Source: Gemmataceae bacterium (GTDB lineage: Bacteria > Planctomycetota > Planctomycetia > Gemmatales > Gemmataceae). From it: a stretch of DNA of 60,124 nt. Position numbers and translations under genes: made by a program. Below the pieces are notes generated by a model, which was not told where the DNA came from, did not search any database, and worked only from the letters and a program-made list of their open reading frames with translations. Below, in pieces: positions 1 through 9,254 of the stretch. Location of the stretch: contig SIAJ01000026.1 in assembly GCA_009691845.1 (NCBI GenBank), positions 1 to 60,124 on the forward strand. Reading direction: 5' to 3'. Every line of letters begins with the position of its first letter. Within the stretch, counting starts at the first letter, position 1.

Positions 1-695
1 ATGCCGTCCGGCTTCTGTGCCAGAACATCTGCCGCCTTCGCGGTTCCCGGCAACACGGTTACTTTGCATCCCGCTTCGGTCAGGCAGCGAGGGATGTTCC
101 ACTTCATGCCAAAATCGAGAGCGACGACATGATGCGTGGGGGCGTGCGCAGGCATCATCGTTCGCGCTAAAGGGGCCAAGCCCGCCTGGGCCCACTCATA
201 GGCCTTCGTGGGAACTACCTGGCTGACGAGATCGCTACCTTCCATGCCTGGCAATGCTCGTGCCTTCATCACCAGTGAGACATCGTCGAGGTCCGTAGTC
301 GATAGAACTCCCATCATCGCGCCGCGCACACGCAATCGCCGAACCAGCGAGCGTGTGTCGATCCCTTCGATGCCGACAATCCCGTGCTCGGCAAGGTAGC
401 CGCTCAAATCGGATTCCGAACGAAAGTTGCTGGGATGACGGGCATTCTCACGCACGATGAACCCAGCAACGTGCGGCTTGCTGGATTCCCGATCTTCCGA
501 CGTGACGCCATAATTGCCGATGAGGGGATAAGTCATCGTGACAATTTGGCCCTTGTAGGACGGATCCGTGAGGACCTCCTGGTAGCCGGTCATGCTCGTG
601 TTGAAGACGACTTCGCCAGTCGTCTCGCCACGTGCGCCGAACGCTTGGCCGGTGAACACGGTGCCATCTTCAAGTGCCAGCTTCGCCTGTGCCAT
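1..695 (-). CDS. carA: Carbamoyl-phosphate synthase small subunit (partial)
   Basis: This is the glutamine-hydrolysing subunit of carbamoyl-phosphate synthase, which passes ammonia to CarB for arginine and pyrimidine synthesis. The gene runs off the left edge, so only about 231 residues are present. The N-terminus MAQAKLALEDGTVFTGQAFG and the segments TGEVVFNTSMTGYQEVLTDP and TMTYPLIGNYGV are classic for the CarA N-terminal domain. The segment VVALDFGMKWNIPRCL begins the class I glutamine amidotransferase domain, but its catalytic Cys and His lie outside the window. The ATG at 695 is preceded by AGGAGAAGCGGAAGA, a good ribosome-binding site. An ArsR-type regulator lies 126 bp upstream on the same strand; I see no functional link. 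Confidence 0.96.
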   Translation of the reverse strand, partial: MAQAKLALEDGTVFTGQAFGARGETTGEVVFNTSMTGYQEVLTDPSYKGQIVTMTYPLIGNYGVTSEDRESSKPHVAGFIVRENARHPSNFRSESDLSGYLAEHGIVGIEGIDTRSLVRRLRVRGAMMGVLSTTDLDDVSLVMKARALPGMEGSDLVSQVVPTKAYEWAQAGLAPLARTMMPAHAPTHHVVALDFGMKWNIPRCLTEAGCKVTVLPGTAKAADVLAQKPDG

Positions 696-741
696 TCTTC
701 CGCTTCTCCTATTGGAACGACAACTACATTGATACGAAACG

Positions 742-759
742 ACCCGCCAATCGGCGGGT
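742..759 (-). terminator. Hairpin between arsR-like gene and carA
   Basis: A 7-bp perfect stem (ACCCGCC / GGCGGGT) with a 4-base loop lies just downstream of the ArsR-type gene on the minus strand. It is followed only by CGTTTCG, so the T-tract is poor. It could be a weak terminator or a structured carA leader. Confidence 0.3.
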
Positions 760-821
760 GTCTAGTGCAGGCGGCTAGTCTGCACGATCATCCTGAGCAG
801 GCGGGTCGCTTGCACTGCGAG

Positions 822-1184
822 TCATCGTGCTTTGAACGTTATTTCCAAATCGCCGAAAGTAAGCGTCTGATTCGATCGTCCCGCATTCGGAAAAAAGTGG
901 GCCAGCAAGCATCGAATGGCTTCGGAAGCTATGAAATAGTAGTTGAACTTACCCTCGCGTTCGAACTCCACGAGCCGGGCGTGTTTCAGCTGTGTGAGAT
1001 GATGGCTGACGGCTGGTTGAGACTCGCCTAGTTCCTCGCAGATTCGTGTAACGTTGAGCTTGCGGACCCGCATGAGAATTCGAAGAATCTGCAAACGATT
1101 CTCGTCGGCCAGGCTTTTGAAGATCTCGGCCATCTCCTTGTTGGTCTTATCCTGAGCGGGTTTCGTGGGCTTGCGGGGCTTCAT
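822..1184 (-). CDS. ArsR/SmtB-family transcriptional regulator
   Basis: This 120-residue protein is a winged helix-turn-helix regulator. The segment EIFKSLADENRLQILRILMR is the typical ArsR first helix. CEELGESQPAVSHHLTQLKH is the recognition helix region (about residues 49-68), and ARLVEFEREGKFNYYFI forms the wing. I do not see the CxC metal site of ArsR or SmtB, so it may sense something other than a metal or act as a simple dimeric repressor. The ATG at 1184 follows GGAGA at good spacing. The gene is divergent from the UbiD-like decarboxylase, with 191 bp between the two starts, so that gene is a plausible target. This is inferred from position only. Confidence 0.88.
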   Translation of the reverse strand: MKPRKPTKPAQDKTNKEMAEIFKSLADENRLQILRILMRVRKLNVTRICEELGESQPAVSHHLTQLKHARLVEFEREGKFNYYFIASEAIRCLLAHFFPNAGRSNQTLTFGDLEITFKAR

Positions 1185-1375
1185 TCGGCGTCTCCGGCAT
1201 CGGCCCTGTGGGAGAGGGCTTGGCTAGTCCTGGTGATCGAGCGATTGGGCCAACAAATCGCCATTTGCTTTCGTGTTCATTCGTTGACCCGTTTGCGGTA
1301 GATTACCCAGCGGGAGCGTATCGTCCAAACTATTTCACGGAAATCGAACGTTCTCTCACTCTGCACACGGGCTTC

Positions 1376-3217
1376 ATGGGATACCGAAACCTACGTCAAT
1401 GTGTCGATGACCTGGAACGAGCAGGGATGCTCGTGCGGATCGACGCGGAACTCGATCCGCGTTTGGAGATCGCCGAAGTTCAACGGCGGCTCTACCGAGC
1501 ACGTGGGCCAGCCGTGCTTTTTACGCGGGTGAAAGGCTGCACGTTCCCTCTTCTGGGAAATCTCTTCGGCACGTCGGAACGAACTCGGTTTCTCTTCCGC
1601 GACGCACTCGAGTCCGTGCGAACTCTCGTCCGATTGAAGATCGACCCACGGGAGATCCTTCGCCGACCTTGGCGACACTTCGGGACCGCGTTCGCCGCGT
1701 TGCACATGCTCCCGCGACACGTGCGACGTGGACCGATTCTCGCGAATGAGACCACGATCTCTCGGCTGCCACAATTCGTGAGCTGGCCCGACGATGGCGG
1801 AGCTTTTGTCACTCTTCCACTTGTGCTCACGGAACATCCCGATCAACCAGGTTGGCGGAAATCGAACCTGGGAATGTACCGCACGCAACTTTCAGGCAAC
1901 GACTACGATCCGGATCGCGAGGTCGGCCTGCACTATCAAATTCATCGCGGCATCGGCATCCATCATGCCGCAGCTATTCGAAGGGGTGAGCCGCTCAAGG
2001 TGAACGTGATCGTCGGCGGCCCCCCTGCCCTCACATTGGCGGCGGTGATGCCGCTACCGGAAGGGATGCCCGAGTTGCTGTTCGCCGGGGCACTCGGAGG
2101 CCGTCGAGTTCGAATCATCTCACGCGATGGCTGGCCCGCGATCCCGGCCGAAGCGGATTTTTGCATCTGCGGCACCATCGATCCCACGCGAACCAAACCA
2201 GAAGGGCCCTTCGGCGATCATCTCGGCTACTACAGCTTGCAACACGATTTTCCCGTGATGCGTGTCGAGAAGGTTTATCATCGCCCCGATGCAATTTGGC
2301 CGTTCACTGTGGTCGGTCGGCCGCCACAAGAAGACACTACATTTGGCGAAATCATCCACGAGATCACCGGCCCGCTGATTCCTTCCGTGATTCCAGGGGT
2401 TCATGCCGTTCATGCCGTCGATGCGGCCGGGGTGCATCCGCTGTTGCTCGCGATCGGTAGCGAACGCTACGTGCCTTACGCGACTGAGCGACGCCCTCAA
2501 GAGTTGCTCACGCAGGCCAACGCAATTCTGGGCCAAGGGCAACTATCTCTGGCCAAGTATCTGTTCCTGGCCGCGAAGGAAGACGATCCGACTCTCAACA
2601 TCCACGACATCCCCAGTTTCTTCCGCCACGTACTTGAACGCGTCGATTGGCGAAATGATTTGCACTTCCAAACGCGAACGACGATCGACACACTCGACTA
2701 CTCGGCAGGCATGGGCCTGAACGCGGGGTCGAAGCTCGTCATCGCGGTCGCGGGACAGAGAAAGCGAACTCTGGCGACCGCCTTGCCGCCAGAGTTTCGG
2801 TTGCCCGATGGATTCGCCGATCCGCGACTCGTTCTTCCAGGCGTGTTGGCTATTCGAGGCCCACGAGCAAGCTTGAAACGCGAGGATGCCGAATTCGACC
2901 CGGCCACGGTTCGTCTAGCCGAACAGATCGAGCTGCCGGATTCGATTCCTCTTGTAGTCGTGGTTGACGACAGCGACTTCACGGCCCGGACGTTCGAAAA
3001 CTGGCTGTGGGTCACCTTCACGCGTTCCGATCCCGCGAGCGATGTGTACGGTCGCCGCTCGTTCACGAATCGCAAGCACTGGGGCTGCGCCGGGCCGCTC
3101 ATCATCGACGCCCGGCTGAAGCCGCATCATGCGCCGCCGCTTGTGGAAGATCCAGCAGTATCGAAGCGAATCGAATCGCTCGCGGTGATAGGCGGGCCTT
3201 TGCATGGGCTGATTTAG
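1376..3217 (+). CDS. UbiD-family prenyl-FMN-dependent decarboxylase
   Basis: This 613-residue protein belongs to the UbiD family, which removes carboxyl groups from aromatic or unsaturated acids using prenylated FMN made by a UbiX partner. UbiD-type signatures are NLGMYR (about residues 164-169), the cofactor/metal region GLHYQIHRGIGIHH (about 185-198) and the strongly conserved EGPFGDHLGYYS (about 276-287). The start at 1376 was chosen because GYRNLRQCVDDLERAG matches the usual UbiD N-terminus. Upstream in-frame codons back to 1208 encode nothing family-like, and the ribosome-binding site here is poor. The substrate is unknown. In organisms with the futalosine route a UbiD homologue acts in menaquinone synthesis, and that is one possibility. 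No UbiX gene is present in the window. Confidence 0.9.
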   Translation: MGYRNLRQCVDDLERAGMLVRIDAELDPRLEIAEVQRRLYRARGPAVLFTRVKGCTFPLLGNLFGTSERTRFLFRDALESVRTLVRLKIDPREILRRPWRHFGTAFAALHMLPRHVRRGPILANETTISRLPQFVSWPDDGGAFVTLPLVLTEHPDQPGWRKSNLGMYRTQLSGNDYDPDREVGLHYQIHRGIGIHHAAAIRRGEPLKVNVIVGGPPALTLAAVMPLPEGMPELLFAGALGGRRVRIISRDGWPAIPAEADFCICGTIDPTRTKPEGPFGDHLGYYSLQHDFPVMRVEKVYHRPDAIWPFTVVGRPPQEDTTFGEIIHEITGPLIPSVIPGVHAVHAVDAAGVHPLLLAIGSERYVPYATERRPQELLTQANAILGQGQLSLAKYLFLAAKEDDPTLNIHDIPSFFRHVLERVDWRNDLHFQTRTTIDTLDYSAGMGLNAGSKLVIAVAGQRKRTLATALPPEFRLPDGFADPRLVLPGVLAIRGPRASLKREDAEFDPATVRLAEQIELPDSIPLVVVVDDSDFTARTFENWLWVTFTRSDPASDVYGRRSFTNRKHWGCAGPLIIDARLKPHHAPPLVEDPAVSKRIESLAVIGGPLHGLI

Positions 3218-3237
3218 CTGACAGGCCCCTCGAGGAC

Positions 3238-4785
3238 TCATTTCTTCCGATACAACACCGCCGTCTTCGTTCGTTTCACCTCTTCCCACGCCTGAATGCA
3301 GCTCAGGGCCAAATCGAACCCCGCATCAGGCTCGACAAGAGCGAAGTCGAAAGGCCCATACTCAAACTGCCAAACCGCAAACGGCTCGGCCGGGTTGCAG
3401 AGTCCTTCTTTCAGCATTTGCTTAGTCCAGACGTATTCGACTAGAAAGGTATCGCCGAACAACTCGCAGCGATCATCGATGAACACGCGGTAGCCGGGTG
3501 TCTGGTGAATCAGGTAGCCGCCGAAGTTGTACTCACAAAAAATGCGTGTGCCTTGCGGGCGGTCGTATTGGTGCGCTTTGAGTTCGGGTAGCAATTCCAC
3601 CGGCCAAATAGTCGGATCGTGTCGAGCCCAGCCGCGACCGAGTACCGGCAACGCCGTCCCTGTAGCCTGTAGGACAAGGGCCACAAAAAACAAAATGGCT
3701 GGCAACCCAAAAGCCGGTGCCTTTTCGGCGTTGCTCGTTTCACCAGTCTGAAGATGCGGCACGTACAGGTCGCTCTTTTTCCGAAGTAGCAACTCGGCAA
3801 TTCGAGAAAACGGAAAAGCGTCGACAAACACGACGAGTGCGGCCATCGTGAACAGCGGGGCGTGGCGAACACTCTCGCAGGCCAGCACGAACCACACCAG
3901 AGGCAATAGCCACACGATCCGAAATCGTCGCAACGGTACGGTGCCGAAAAGGAACAGGCAAAAGAGTACACCAAAGCTCACGATGGTAATGCCCGCGAAC
4001 TCGCTCAGGTCCACGGCACTGTGTTCCTTGATGATCGTCGTCAGGCTGGCCATCTTGTAGACGTCGTACCAGGAGATTGGCAAGCGATGGAAGTACGGGT
4101 TCGCGAAGCAGACCGCGACCGTGCCAAACCAAAGTGCGACAAGGAGGAAGAAGTCGCGACGCGTTCGAATGGGTGATTCGCGTTTGAAAAATCGGGCGGC
4201 GGTCCACCCCGCGATGGCGAGTGCAATCGTCGCGAGGCCACCCATCACGCCGCCGTGAATGTTCGACCACAGCCAGATCACGGGCAACAGCCAGGCCAAT
4301 CGGCGAATGGGGATGCGGCCATTCTCGACATCCGCGAGATAGACCATTACGATGGCCAGGCCCGCGATGGTGGCAAGATGCGGACGCACATGGAAGTGGC
4401 CGGAACTGGCCGCGATTCCGCAGGCGATGATAAGGACCACCAGCGACGGATGAATCCCGATTCGCAACAACCGGACACCGATGCCCGTGAATACGCCGGC
4501 GAGAATTGTCGCGGTGACGAGAAGTTGCGTATCGAAGCCCCCGATGCGATACCCCACGGACAAGGCACATTCGCCGAGCCATTGCTGGGGAATCCACTTC
4601 TGTCCACCGAACGAGAACGTGAATGGATCGGTATCGAAGAACCCACCGTCGATGATGCGGTCGCCGACAGACGTGTGCCAAAAGGTACCGGGGTCCTGGA
4701 AAAAACGCGACCGCCCGCCGACGAGCAGCAAGATCCAGATGCCGAGAAACAGCCAGGTGGCCGGCCGAAAGTAGGGCTTGATCAC
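3238..4785 (-). CDS. Polytopic membrane protein, glycosyltransferase-like
   Basis: This 515-residue protein has many hydrophobic segments, starting with LFLGIWILLLVGG near the N-terminus and continuing to about residue 370. A soluble C-terminal part follows (RIFCEYNFGGYLIHQTPGYR, then FIDDRCELFGDTFLVEYV). The early loop has an acidic DPFTF motif and WIPQQWLGE, a layout seen in membrane glycosyltransferases of the GT-C fold, where a first-loop acidic residue is catalytic. I infer this class without firm family membership. Its start overlaps the stop of the upstream GT87-like gene by 4 bp, so the two are translationally coupled. It ends 20 bp from the convergent UbiD-like gene. A lipid-linked sugar or protein-glycosylation role is a guess from context. 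Confidence 0.6.
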   Translation of the reverse strand: MIKPYFRPATWLFLGIWILLLVGGRSRFFQDPGTFWHTSVGDRIIDGGFFDTDPFTFSFGGQKWIPQQWLGECALSVGYRIGGFDTQLLVTATILAGVFTGIGVRLLRIGIHPSLVVLIIACGIAASSGHFHVRPHLATIAGLAIVMVYLADVENGRIPIRRLAWLLPVIWLWSNIHGGVMGGLATIALAIAGWTAARFFKRESPIRTRRDFFLLVALWFGTVAVCFANPYFHRLPISWYDVYKMASLTTIIKEHSAVDLSEFAGITIVSFGVLFCLFLFGTVPLRRFRIVWLLPLVWFVLACESVRHAPLFTMAALVVFVDAFPFSRIAELLLRKKSDLYVPHLQTGETSNAEKAPAFGLPAILFFVALVLQATGTALPVLGRGWARHDPTIWPVELLPELKAHQYDRPQGTRIFCEYNFGGYLIHQTPGYRVFIDDRCELFGDTFLVEYVWTKQMLKEGLCNPAEPFAVWQFEYGPFDFALVEPDAGFDLALSCIQAWEEVKRTKTAVLYRKK

Positions 4786-5990
4786 GCGGAGTGTCTCGGT
4801 CGAAGTAGAACGTATCCCAGCAAAATCGTCGGGGCCATCCAGACGAATTTGTCGGACGTGATCGCGAGAATGTTCATCGTCAAAGCTGCCAGGTTGATCG
4901 CAACGTACAAGCCCAGCGCGAGCACTGCCCGGCTACGATCGTGCGAAAACGACAGGCCGGCAGCAATCTCAATTACCGCGGGGAGCAAGATCACGAGATC
5001 AAACGGCCAAGCACCATACGAGGCCGTCGCGAAGGAAACGAGAATCAGCATCGGCATCCGTTCCGCCCAGCTCCATGCTCGTGCCCGCTGTCTCCATAGA
5101 TCGGCCGCTAGCCAAGCCACTCCGATGATTGTTGGCACAAATTGTAGGCCAAACCGTTCGTCCCCGAGTGCTTCTCGCAGATAGGACCCGATCGTCGGCG
5201 ACTTCCACTGATCGGGAGTGCGATACAACAGCGCATGGCGATATTGGCTGATGACCTCTGGATTACATGCAAGCGGAATCAAAGTGGCGATGAACCCGGC
5301 GATCGCTCCACCTGCAAGCACTTTCCATCGCATGGGAAATGGCCGCCATGCCGCCCAGGCGATCAGCGCGATCCAGAAGAGGTAGAGCAAGTGCGGTTTG
5401 ATTGCCATGAGTACGCCGCAAGCACCGGCAAGCCAAAGATGCTTCCACCCCCTCTCCGCTTCGGAGACAGGGGGAGCAAAGCAATGCAAAAATCCCATAG
5501 TTCCCAGCAAAATGAAGGGACCAATCTGTCCGGATTGCAGCACGAAGAGCGTTGGCAGAAACGTGAGCCCCACCAGCCACGAGACCCAGCGGATCTCTCT
5601 CGCTCCGCCATACAGGAACCAGAGTTGATCCCCACATACGATCACGAGTGCGAAGGAGATCGCGAGCCAGGCAAGTTGAGCGTACCGAGCGGGTGCGAGC
5701 CCGACCGGCATCACCAGCGTGAGCGTCCAGGGTGGGTTCCACATCATGATCGGCGCATCGGTATCGCGACCGGCCGCACGCTCCAGTGGCAACAGCAACT
5801 CGCCATCGTAAGGGTTTTGTCCGTGAGCATTGAGGTGCCCGGCCGCCCAGTACTCAACGAAATCGTCTGGGGGGAAGAATGCTGGATTCGCCAAAAGCTG
5901 CGATGCCTTCCAGATCACGAAGCCGACCACGCCAACGAGAACGATGGCCAAAAATGCCGTGCGTTTCCAGGATTGACGGGAAGGGGGCAT
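4782..5990 (-). CDS. GT87/DUF2029-type membrane glycosyltransferase
   Basis: This 402-residue integral membrane protein resembles the DUF2029 (GT87) family of polyprenyl-phosphate-sugar-dependent mannosyl or arabinosyl transferases. After an N-terminal transmembrane helix (LAIVLVGVVGFVIWKASQLL), the segment DDFVEYWAAGHLNAHGQNPY carries the typical first-loop acidic residues and the YxAAxxxxxGxxPY pattern. MMWNPPWTLTLVMPVGLAP follows, as in this family. About ten hydrophobic helices follow. It starts 3 bp after the LRR lipoprotein stop and overlaps the next gene by 4 bp, so the three form one operon. The acceptor is unknown. The LRR lipoprotein could be a client, but nothing in the sequence shows that. 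Confidence 0.8.
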   Translation of the reverse strand: MPPSRQSWKRTAFLAIVLVGVVGFVIWKASQLLANPAFFPPDDFVEYWAAGHLNAHGQNPYDGELLLPLERAAGRDTDAPIMMWNPPWTLTLVMPVGLAPARYAQLAWLAISFALVIVCGDQLWFLYGGAREIRWVSWLVGLTFLPTLFVLQSGQIGPFILLGTMGFLHCFAPPVSEAERGWKHLWLAGACGVLMAIKPHLLYLFWIALIAWAAWRPFPMRWKVLAGGAIAGFIATLIPLACNPEVISQYRHALLYRTPDQWKSPTIGSYLREALGDERFGLQFVPTIIGVAWLAADLWRQRARAWSWAERMPMLILVSFATASYGAWPFDLVILLPAVIEIAAGLSFSHDRSRAVLALGLYVAINLAALTMNILAITSDKFVWMAPTILLGYVLLRPRHSA

Positions 5991-5993
5991 GGT

Positions 5994-8900
5994 TCAGTCC
6001 GTAACGACGGAGAGGCCCTCTTTGCGCTTCAACTCCGAGATCGCACTCGCCGGCAAACTCGATTCGCGAACGTCTAACTCCGCTAGCCAGGGGAATTCCT
6101 TCAGGGAATCGGCTGCTTTTTCCGTGAGTCCCTTCGTCCGGCGCAGCGAAAGCACCTTCAGCTTGGGGACAGCCTTCAAGCGAGCCAGACCGGTGTCCGT
6201 AAGGGACGTGCCGTCCAAATCCAGGTGTTCGAGTTCCGCGAGTTCGGCAATGCCCGCGAGGCCGGCTTCATTAACTGGGCAACGATCCATCTGGATCCTG
6301 CGCAAACGTGGTAGCTGCTTAATGGCGGCAAATCCTTTTCCAGTGACGGCCGTGTTGTCGATCGTCAGCTTGCGAAGCTCCTCCAACGCCTTGAAGTGCT
6401 TCAGGCCATCGTCCGTGATGCGCGTGCCGCTCAGATCGATGAATTCCAAGTCTTTGGACTCCGCGAGGTAGACAAGTCCCTTGTCGGTAATTTCGGTATC
6501 GCGCAGTTCGAGTTCGATGAGCTTGTGGCACTCGCGAATATAGGGCAGGCCCTTGTCTGTCAGTCCCGTGCGGGTCAGTTTCAGTCGTTCGAGTTCTGTC
6601 AGCCCGCGAAAATTTTGGAATCCTGCATCCGTGAAGCGATGGCCGGACAATTCCAGGGATTTCAGTGATGTCAGGCTACCCACCGTTTGCAACCCCACAT
6701 CCGTGGCAGCCGTGCCGATCAAGTGCAGTTCCTGCAATTTTTTCAGGTTCCTGAGATAGGCCAGCCCGCGATCTCCAACCTGGTTCGAGGACAGATCGAG
6801 CCGCAAGAGCCCGGACATGCGGCCCACCATACTCATCCGACGATTCGTCAGGGGAACCGTTCGCAGATCGAGTTCCTTCAACTCCGGGAATCCCGCAAGA
6901 AATTGGAACGCCCGATCCGTATTCACGGGGAAGGTGAAACGCAAATGTTCAAGGTCTTTGAGCGCGGCAAGTGGGGCGAGCTGCTTCAGCGTCATGGGAC
7001 GATCCGGCAGTACGAGCTTGGTGAGGCCCGTAAAGCCTTTCAAATGAACCAGGCCGTCTCCCTGCACGCTTGTCCCGAGAAGATTCAAATCCTCCAGCTC
7101 GGAGAGCGGTGATAAGTAGGCCAAGTCCGCATCGGCCAGTTTCTCGCAGTTGGCAAGATTGACGATCTTCAACGTCTTCCAGGCCCGCAGGTGAGCGAGC
7201 TCTTCTCCCGTTATCGCGGAGCCTTGCAGGCTCACCGCTATGATCGGCTTGTCCTTCAATCCTCCCTCATGCTTGACCTGTCCCCCATGCTTCTTGACGA
7301 TCGCGGCCGGATCGGCCGGCGGAAGTTTATCCAGTGGAACGGCTGGCAACGCCGGTTTCGGATCGGGCTCGCTCACCGGCTCCGTCCAGGTGATCGCTGG
7401 CGGCTTCGGAAACGCGGCCTTGAATTTGTCGACACCGTCACGCGTGATGTCGGTCCCGTCCAGCGAAAGGCTCGTGAGCGTTTTCACGTCCTTCAGTTTC
7501 GCAAGTCCCACGTCTGTCAGGTTGGTTTGGCTAAGTCGCAACGTTCGCAAGTTCAAGCAGCCGGCAAGCTCCTCCAGTCCGACATCGGTCAGGAGGGTAT
7601 CTTCGAGGCTCAGCGTTTGCAATTCCGGCAACGTCTTGAGATGAACGAGCCCCGCCCCGTTGATGTTCGTTCCCGACAGATCGAGTTCGCGAAGGCTCCT
7701 CACTTTAGAAAGCTGCACCAGCCCGATGTCCGTGACCTTGGCGCCCCGCAGACTAAGGATCTCAAGCTGTGGAATCTCAGCCAGGTACTTCAAGCCCGCG
7801 TCGGATACGACAGTGTCCGTCAGATCGAGACGGACGAGTTTCGATCCCTGAAGTTTGTCGAGAGCGGTGTCCGTAACGGTGCTCTCACGCAGCGTCAAGA
7901 ATTTCAATTTCGCAATCCCCGACACCGAGGCAAGGCCATAGCCACGAATCTTCGTGCGAATCAGGGACAGTTGTTCGAGAGATTTCAACTCGCCCAGGTG
8001 ACTTGCACCCGTGTCCGTCAACTTCGAGTCAACGATCGTAAGCTGCTCAAGGTTTTGCAGGCTGCGGAATTCCTTGGCACCGGTATCCGTGATGTTCGTG
8101 TTCTGAAGCGTCAGACGCAGCAAGGATTTTTGCTTGCAGATTTGCTCAAGACCCACATCCCCCATCTGGGTTGAGGAAACGACCAGATCGGTCAGGCCAG
8201 CGAATCGATTCAGAATCGCGAGCGACGCATCCGACCCGGCGAGGCCGTGGAGTTCGAGTCGTCCTATCGCTTTCACAGAGGCGAGATGCTCGAACCCCTT
8301 TGCCGTGATCTGCGGCGAATCCACAATCAAGCTGCTGATCCCGGCAATGTCCTTCACGAGGACCATGGAGTCGTCCGTTACTTGGTTGCCGTGTATGGCC
8401 AACACTCGGCCGTTCGGCTCCTCTTCCAGCCGACAACCCAGCTTCAGTAGATTGGCGATGACCTCCGGTTCGCGTGCGCTCGCGGTCTTGATGGCCTCGG
8501 TCTGCTTCAGGGACGATGCGCACAGCCACATGCGATTGATTTTTCCCTGCGTGAAGTTGCCAGCCGGCTTCGATCGAATCTCGATCGTCGCGTTGCCGAG
8601 TTTGACACGGGATTCGAAGGCAAACGTGTTTCCGTTCTCGCCCTTGAGTTCCGCGACCAACAAAGCGGGTTCTTCTCGAACCCAGCGAACAAGCCTGGGC
8701 TGCCAGGCTGCTCGGACGGCGTCAAGTGACGTCGACCCTTCGACAACTTCGATGGCAAAAGAGGGGCCGTTACCACAGTCAATCGCACAAGCCTTGGCTC
8801 GGAGTCGGCGGACGACCGACCCTTCCGGAACGCCGATCTCGCCCCCAATCAGATACGGCGAGAGATTCACTGCCACGTCGATCTTGCTAAGCCCGCTGTC

Positions 8901-9032
8901 ATCACCGTCCTTGGGCGTAGTTTCCGAGGGGCCAGGTGCCACAACGGCAGAACCGGCATCATCCTTCTTGCAGCCAACAACGGAAAGAACTAACGCCAAA
9001 AGGAGCATGAAGCATCGGGTGCGGGAGAACAT
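5994..9032 (-). CDS. Large leucine-rich-repeat lipoprotein
   Basis: This 1,012-residue predicted lipoprotein has the signal peptide MFSRTRCFMLLLALVLSVVG followed by the lipobox Cys21. From about residue 190 to the end it is built of ~24-residue leucine-rich repeats of the LxxLxLxxTxITDxGLxxL type, for example LEILSLRGAKVTDIGLVQLS. A Pro-rich spacer around residues 555-590 (TWTEPVSEPDPKPALPAVPL) separates two blocks of repeats. Such proteins are numerous in planctomycetes and are presumed to bind proteins at the envelope; their partners are unknown. The start at 9032 is chosen over an upstream in-frame codon at 9098 because GAGGAG lies 8 bases upstream and the signal peptide begins there. It is the first gene of the operon with the two membrane glycosyltransferase-like genes. 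Confidence 0.9.
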   Translation of the reverse strand: MFSRTRCFMLLLALVLSVVGCKKDDAGSAVVAPGPSETTPKDGDDSGLSKIDVAVNLSPYLIGGEIGVPEGSVVRRLRAKACAIDCGNGPSFAIEVVEGSTSLDAVRAAWQPRLVRWVREEPALLVAELKGENGNTFAFESRVKLGNATIEIRSKPAGNFTQGKINRMWLCASSLKQTEAIKTASAREPEVIANLLKLGCRLEEEPNGRVLAIHGNQVTDDSMVLVKDIAGISSLIVDSPQITAKGFEHLASVKAIGRLELHGLAGSDASLAILNRFAGLTDLVVSSTQMGDVGLEQICKQKSLLRLTLQNTNITDTGAKEFRSLQNLEQLTIVDSKLTDTGASHLGELKSLEQLSLIRTKIRGYGLASVSGIAKLKFLTLRESTVTDTALDKLQGSKLVRLDLTDTVVSDAGLKYLAEIPQLEILSLRGAKVTDIGLVQLSKVRSLRELDLSGTNINGAGLVHLKTLPELQTLSLEDTLLTDVGLEELAGCLNLRTLRLSQTNLTDVGLAKLKDVKTLTSLSLDGTDITRDGVDKFKAAFPKPPAITWTEPVSEPDPKPALPAVPLDKLPPADPAAIVKKHGGQVKHEGGLKDKPIIAVSLQGSAITGEELAHLRAWKTLKIVNLANCEKLADADLAYLSPLSELEDLNLLGTSVQGDGLVHLKGFTGLTKLVLPDRPMTLKQLAPLAALKDLEHLRFTFPVNTDRAFQFLAGFPELKELDLRTVPLTNRRMSMVGRMSGLLRLDLSSNQVGDRGLAYLRNLKKLQELHLIGTAATDVGLQTVGSLTSLKSLELSGHRFTDAGFQNFRGLTELERLKLTRTGLTDKGLPYIRECHKLIELELRDTEITDKGLVYLAESKDLEFIDLSGTRITDDGLKHFKALEELRKLTIDNTAVTGKGFAAIKQLPRLRRIQMDRCPVNEAGLAGIAELAELEHLDLDGTSLTDTGLARLKAVPKLKVLSLRRTKGLTEKAADSLKEFPWLAELDVRESSLPASAISELKRKEGLSVVTD

Positions 9033-9188
9033 TGCACGCTCCTCACGAGCCAAAACTGGTGATGATGTATGAAGGGAATTGTAGCGAGCCGTCCGCATCG
9101 CAACTGAATTCGCTGGAAGGGATTTCGCATTCTTGCAAATCGTTCGGTAACATCCGGCAGGGTATTACGCTTGACGAAGTGGCGAACC

Positions 9189-9224
9189 AAAAACACGGAG
9201 CCGATGGGTTACCATCGGCTCCGT
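9189..9224 (-). terminator. Rho-independent terminator after the YXWGXW gene
   Basis: A 13-bp perfect stem (ACGGAGCCGATGG / CCATCGGCTCCGT) with a 4-base loop lies 30 bp past the stop codon of the YXWGXW-type gene. On the minus strand it is followed by GTTTTTGG. The stem length and T-run are those of a strong intrinsic terminator. Confidence 0.85.
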
Positions 9225-9254
9225 CAGGTGATATACGCGTCGATCTCTGAAAAT

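Noticed and set aside
384..1031. 215-residue plus-strand frame at 384-1031
   Set aside because: It is antisense to carA and the ArsR-type gene, which have clear homology; shadow frame.
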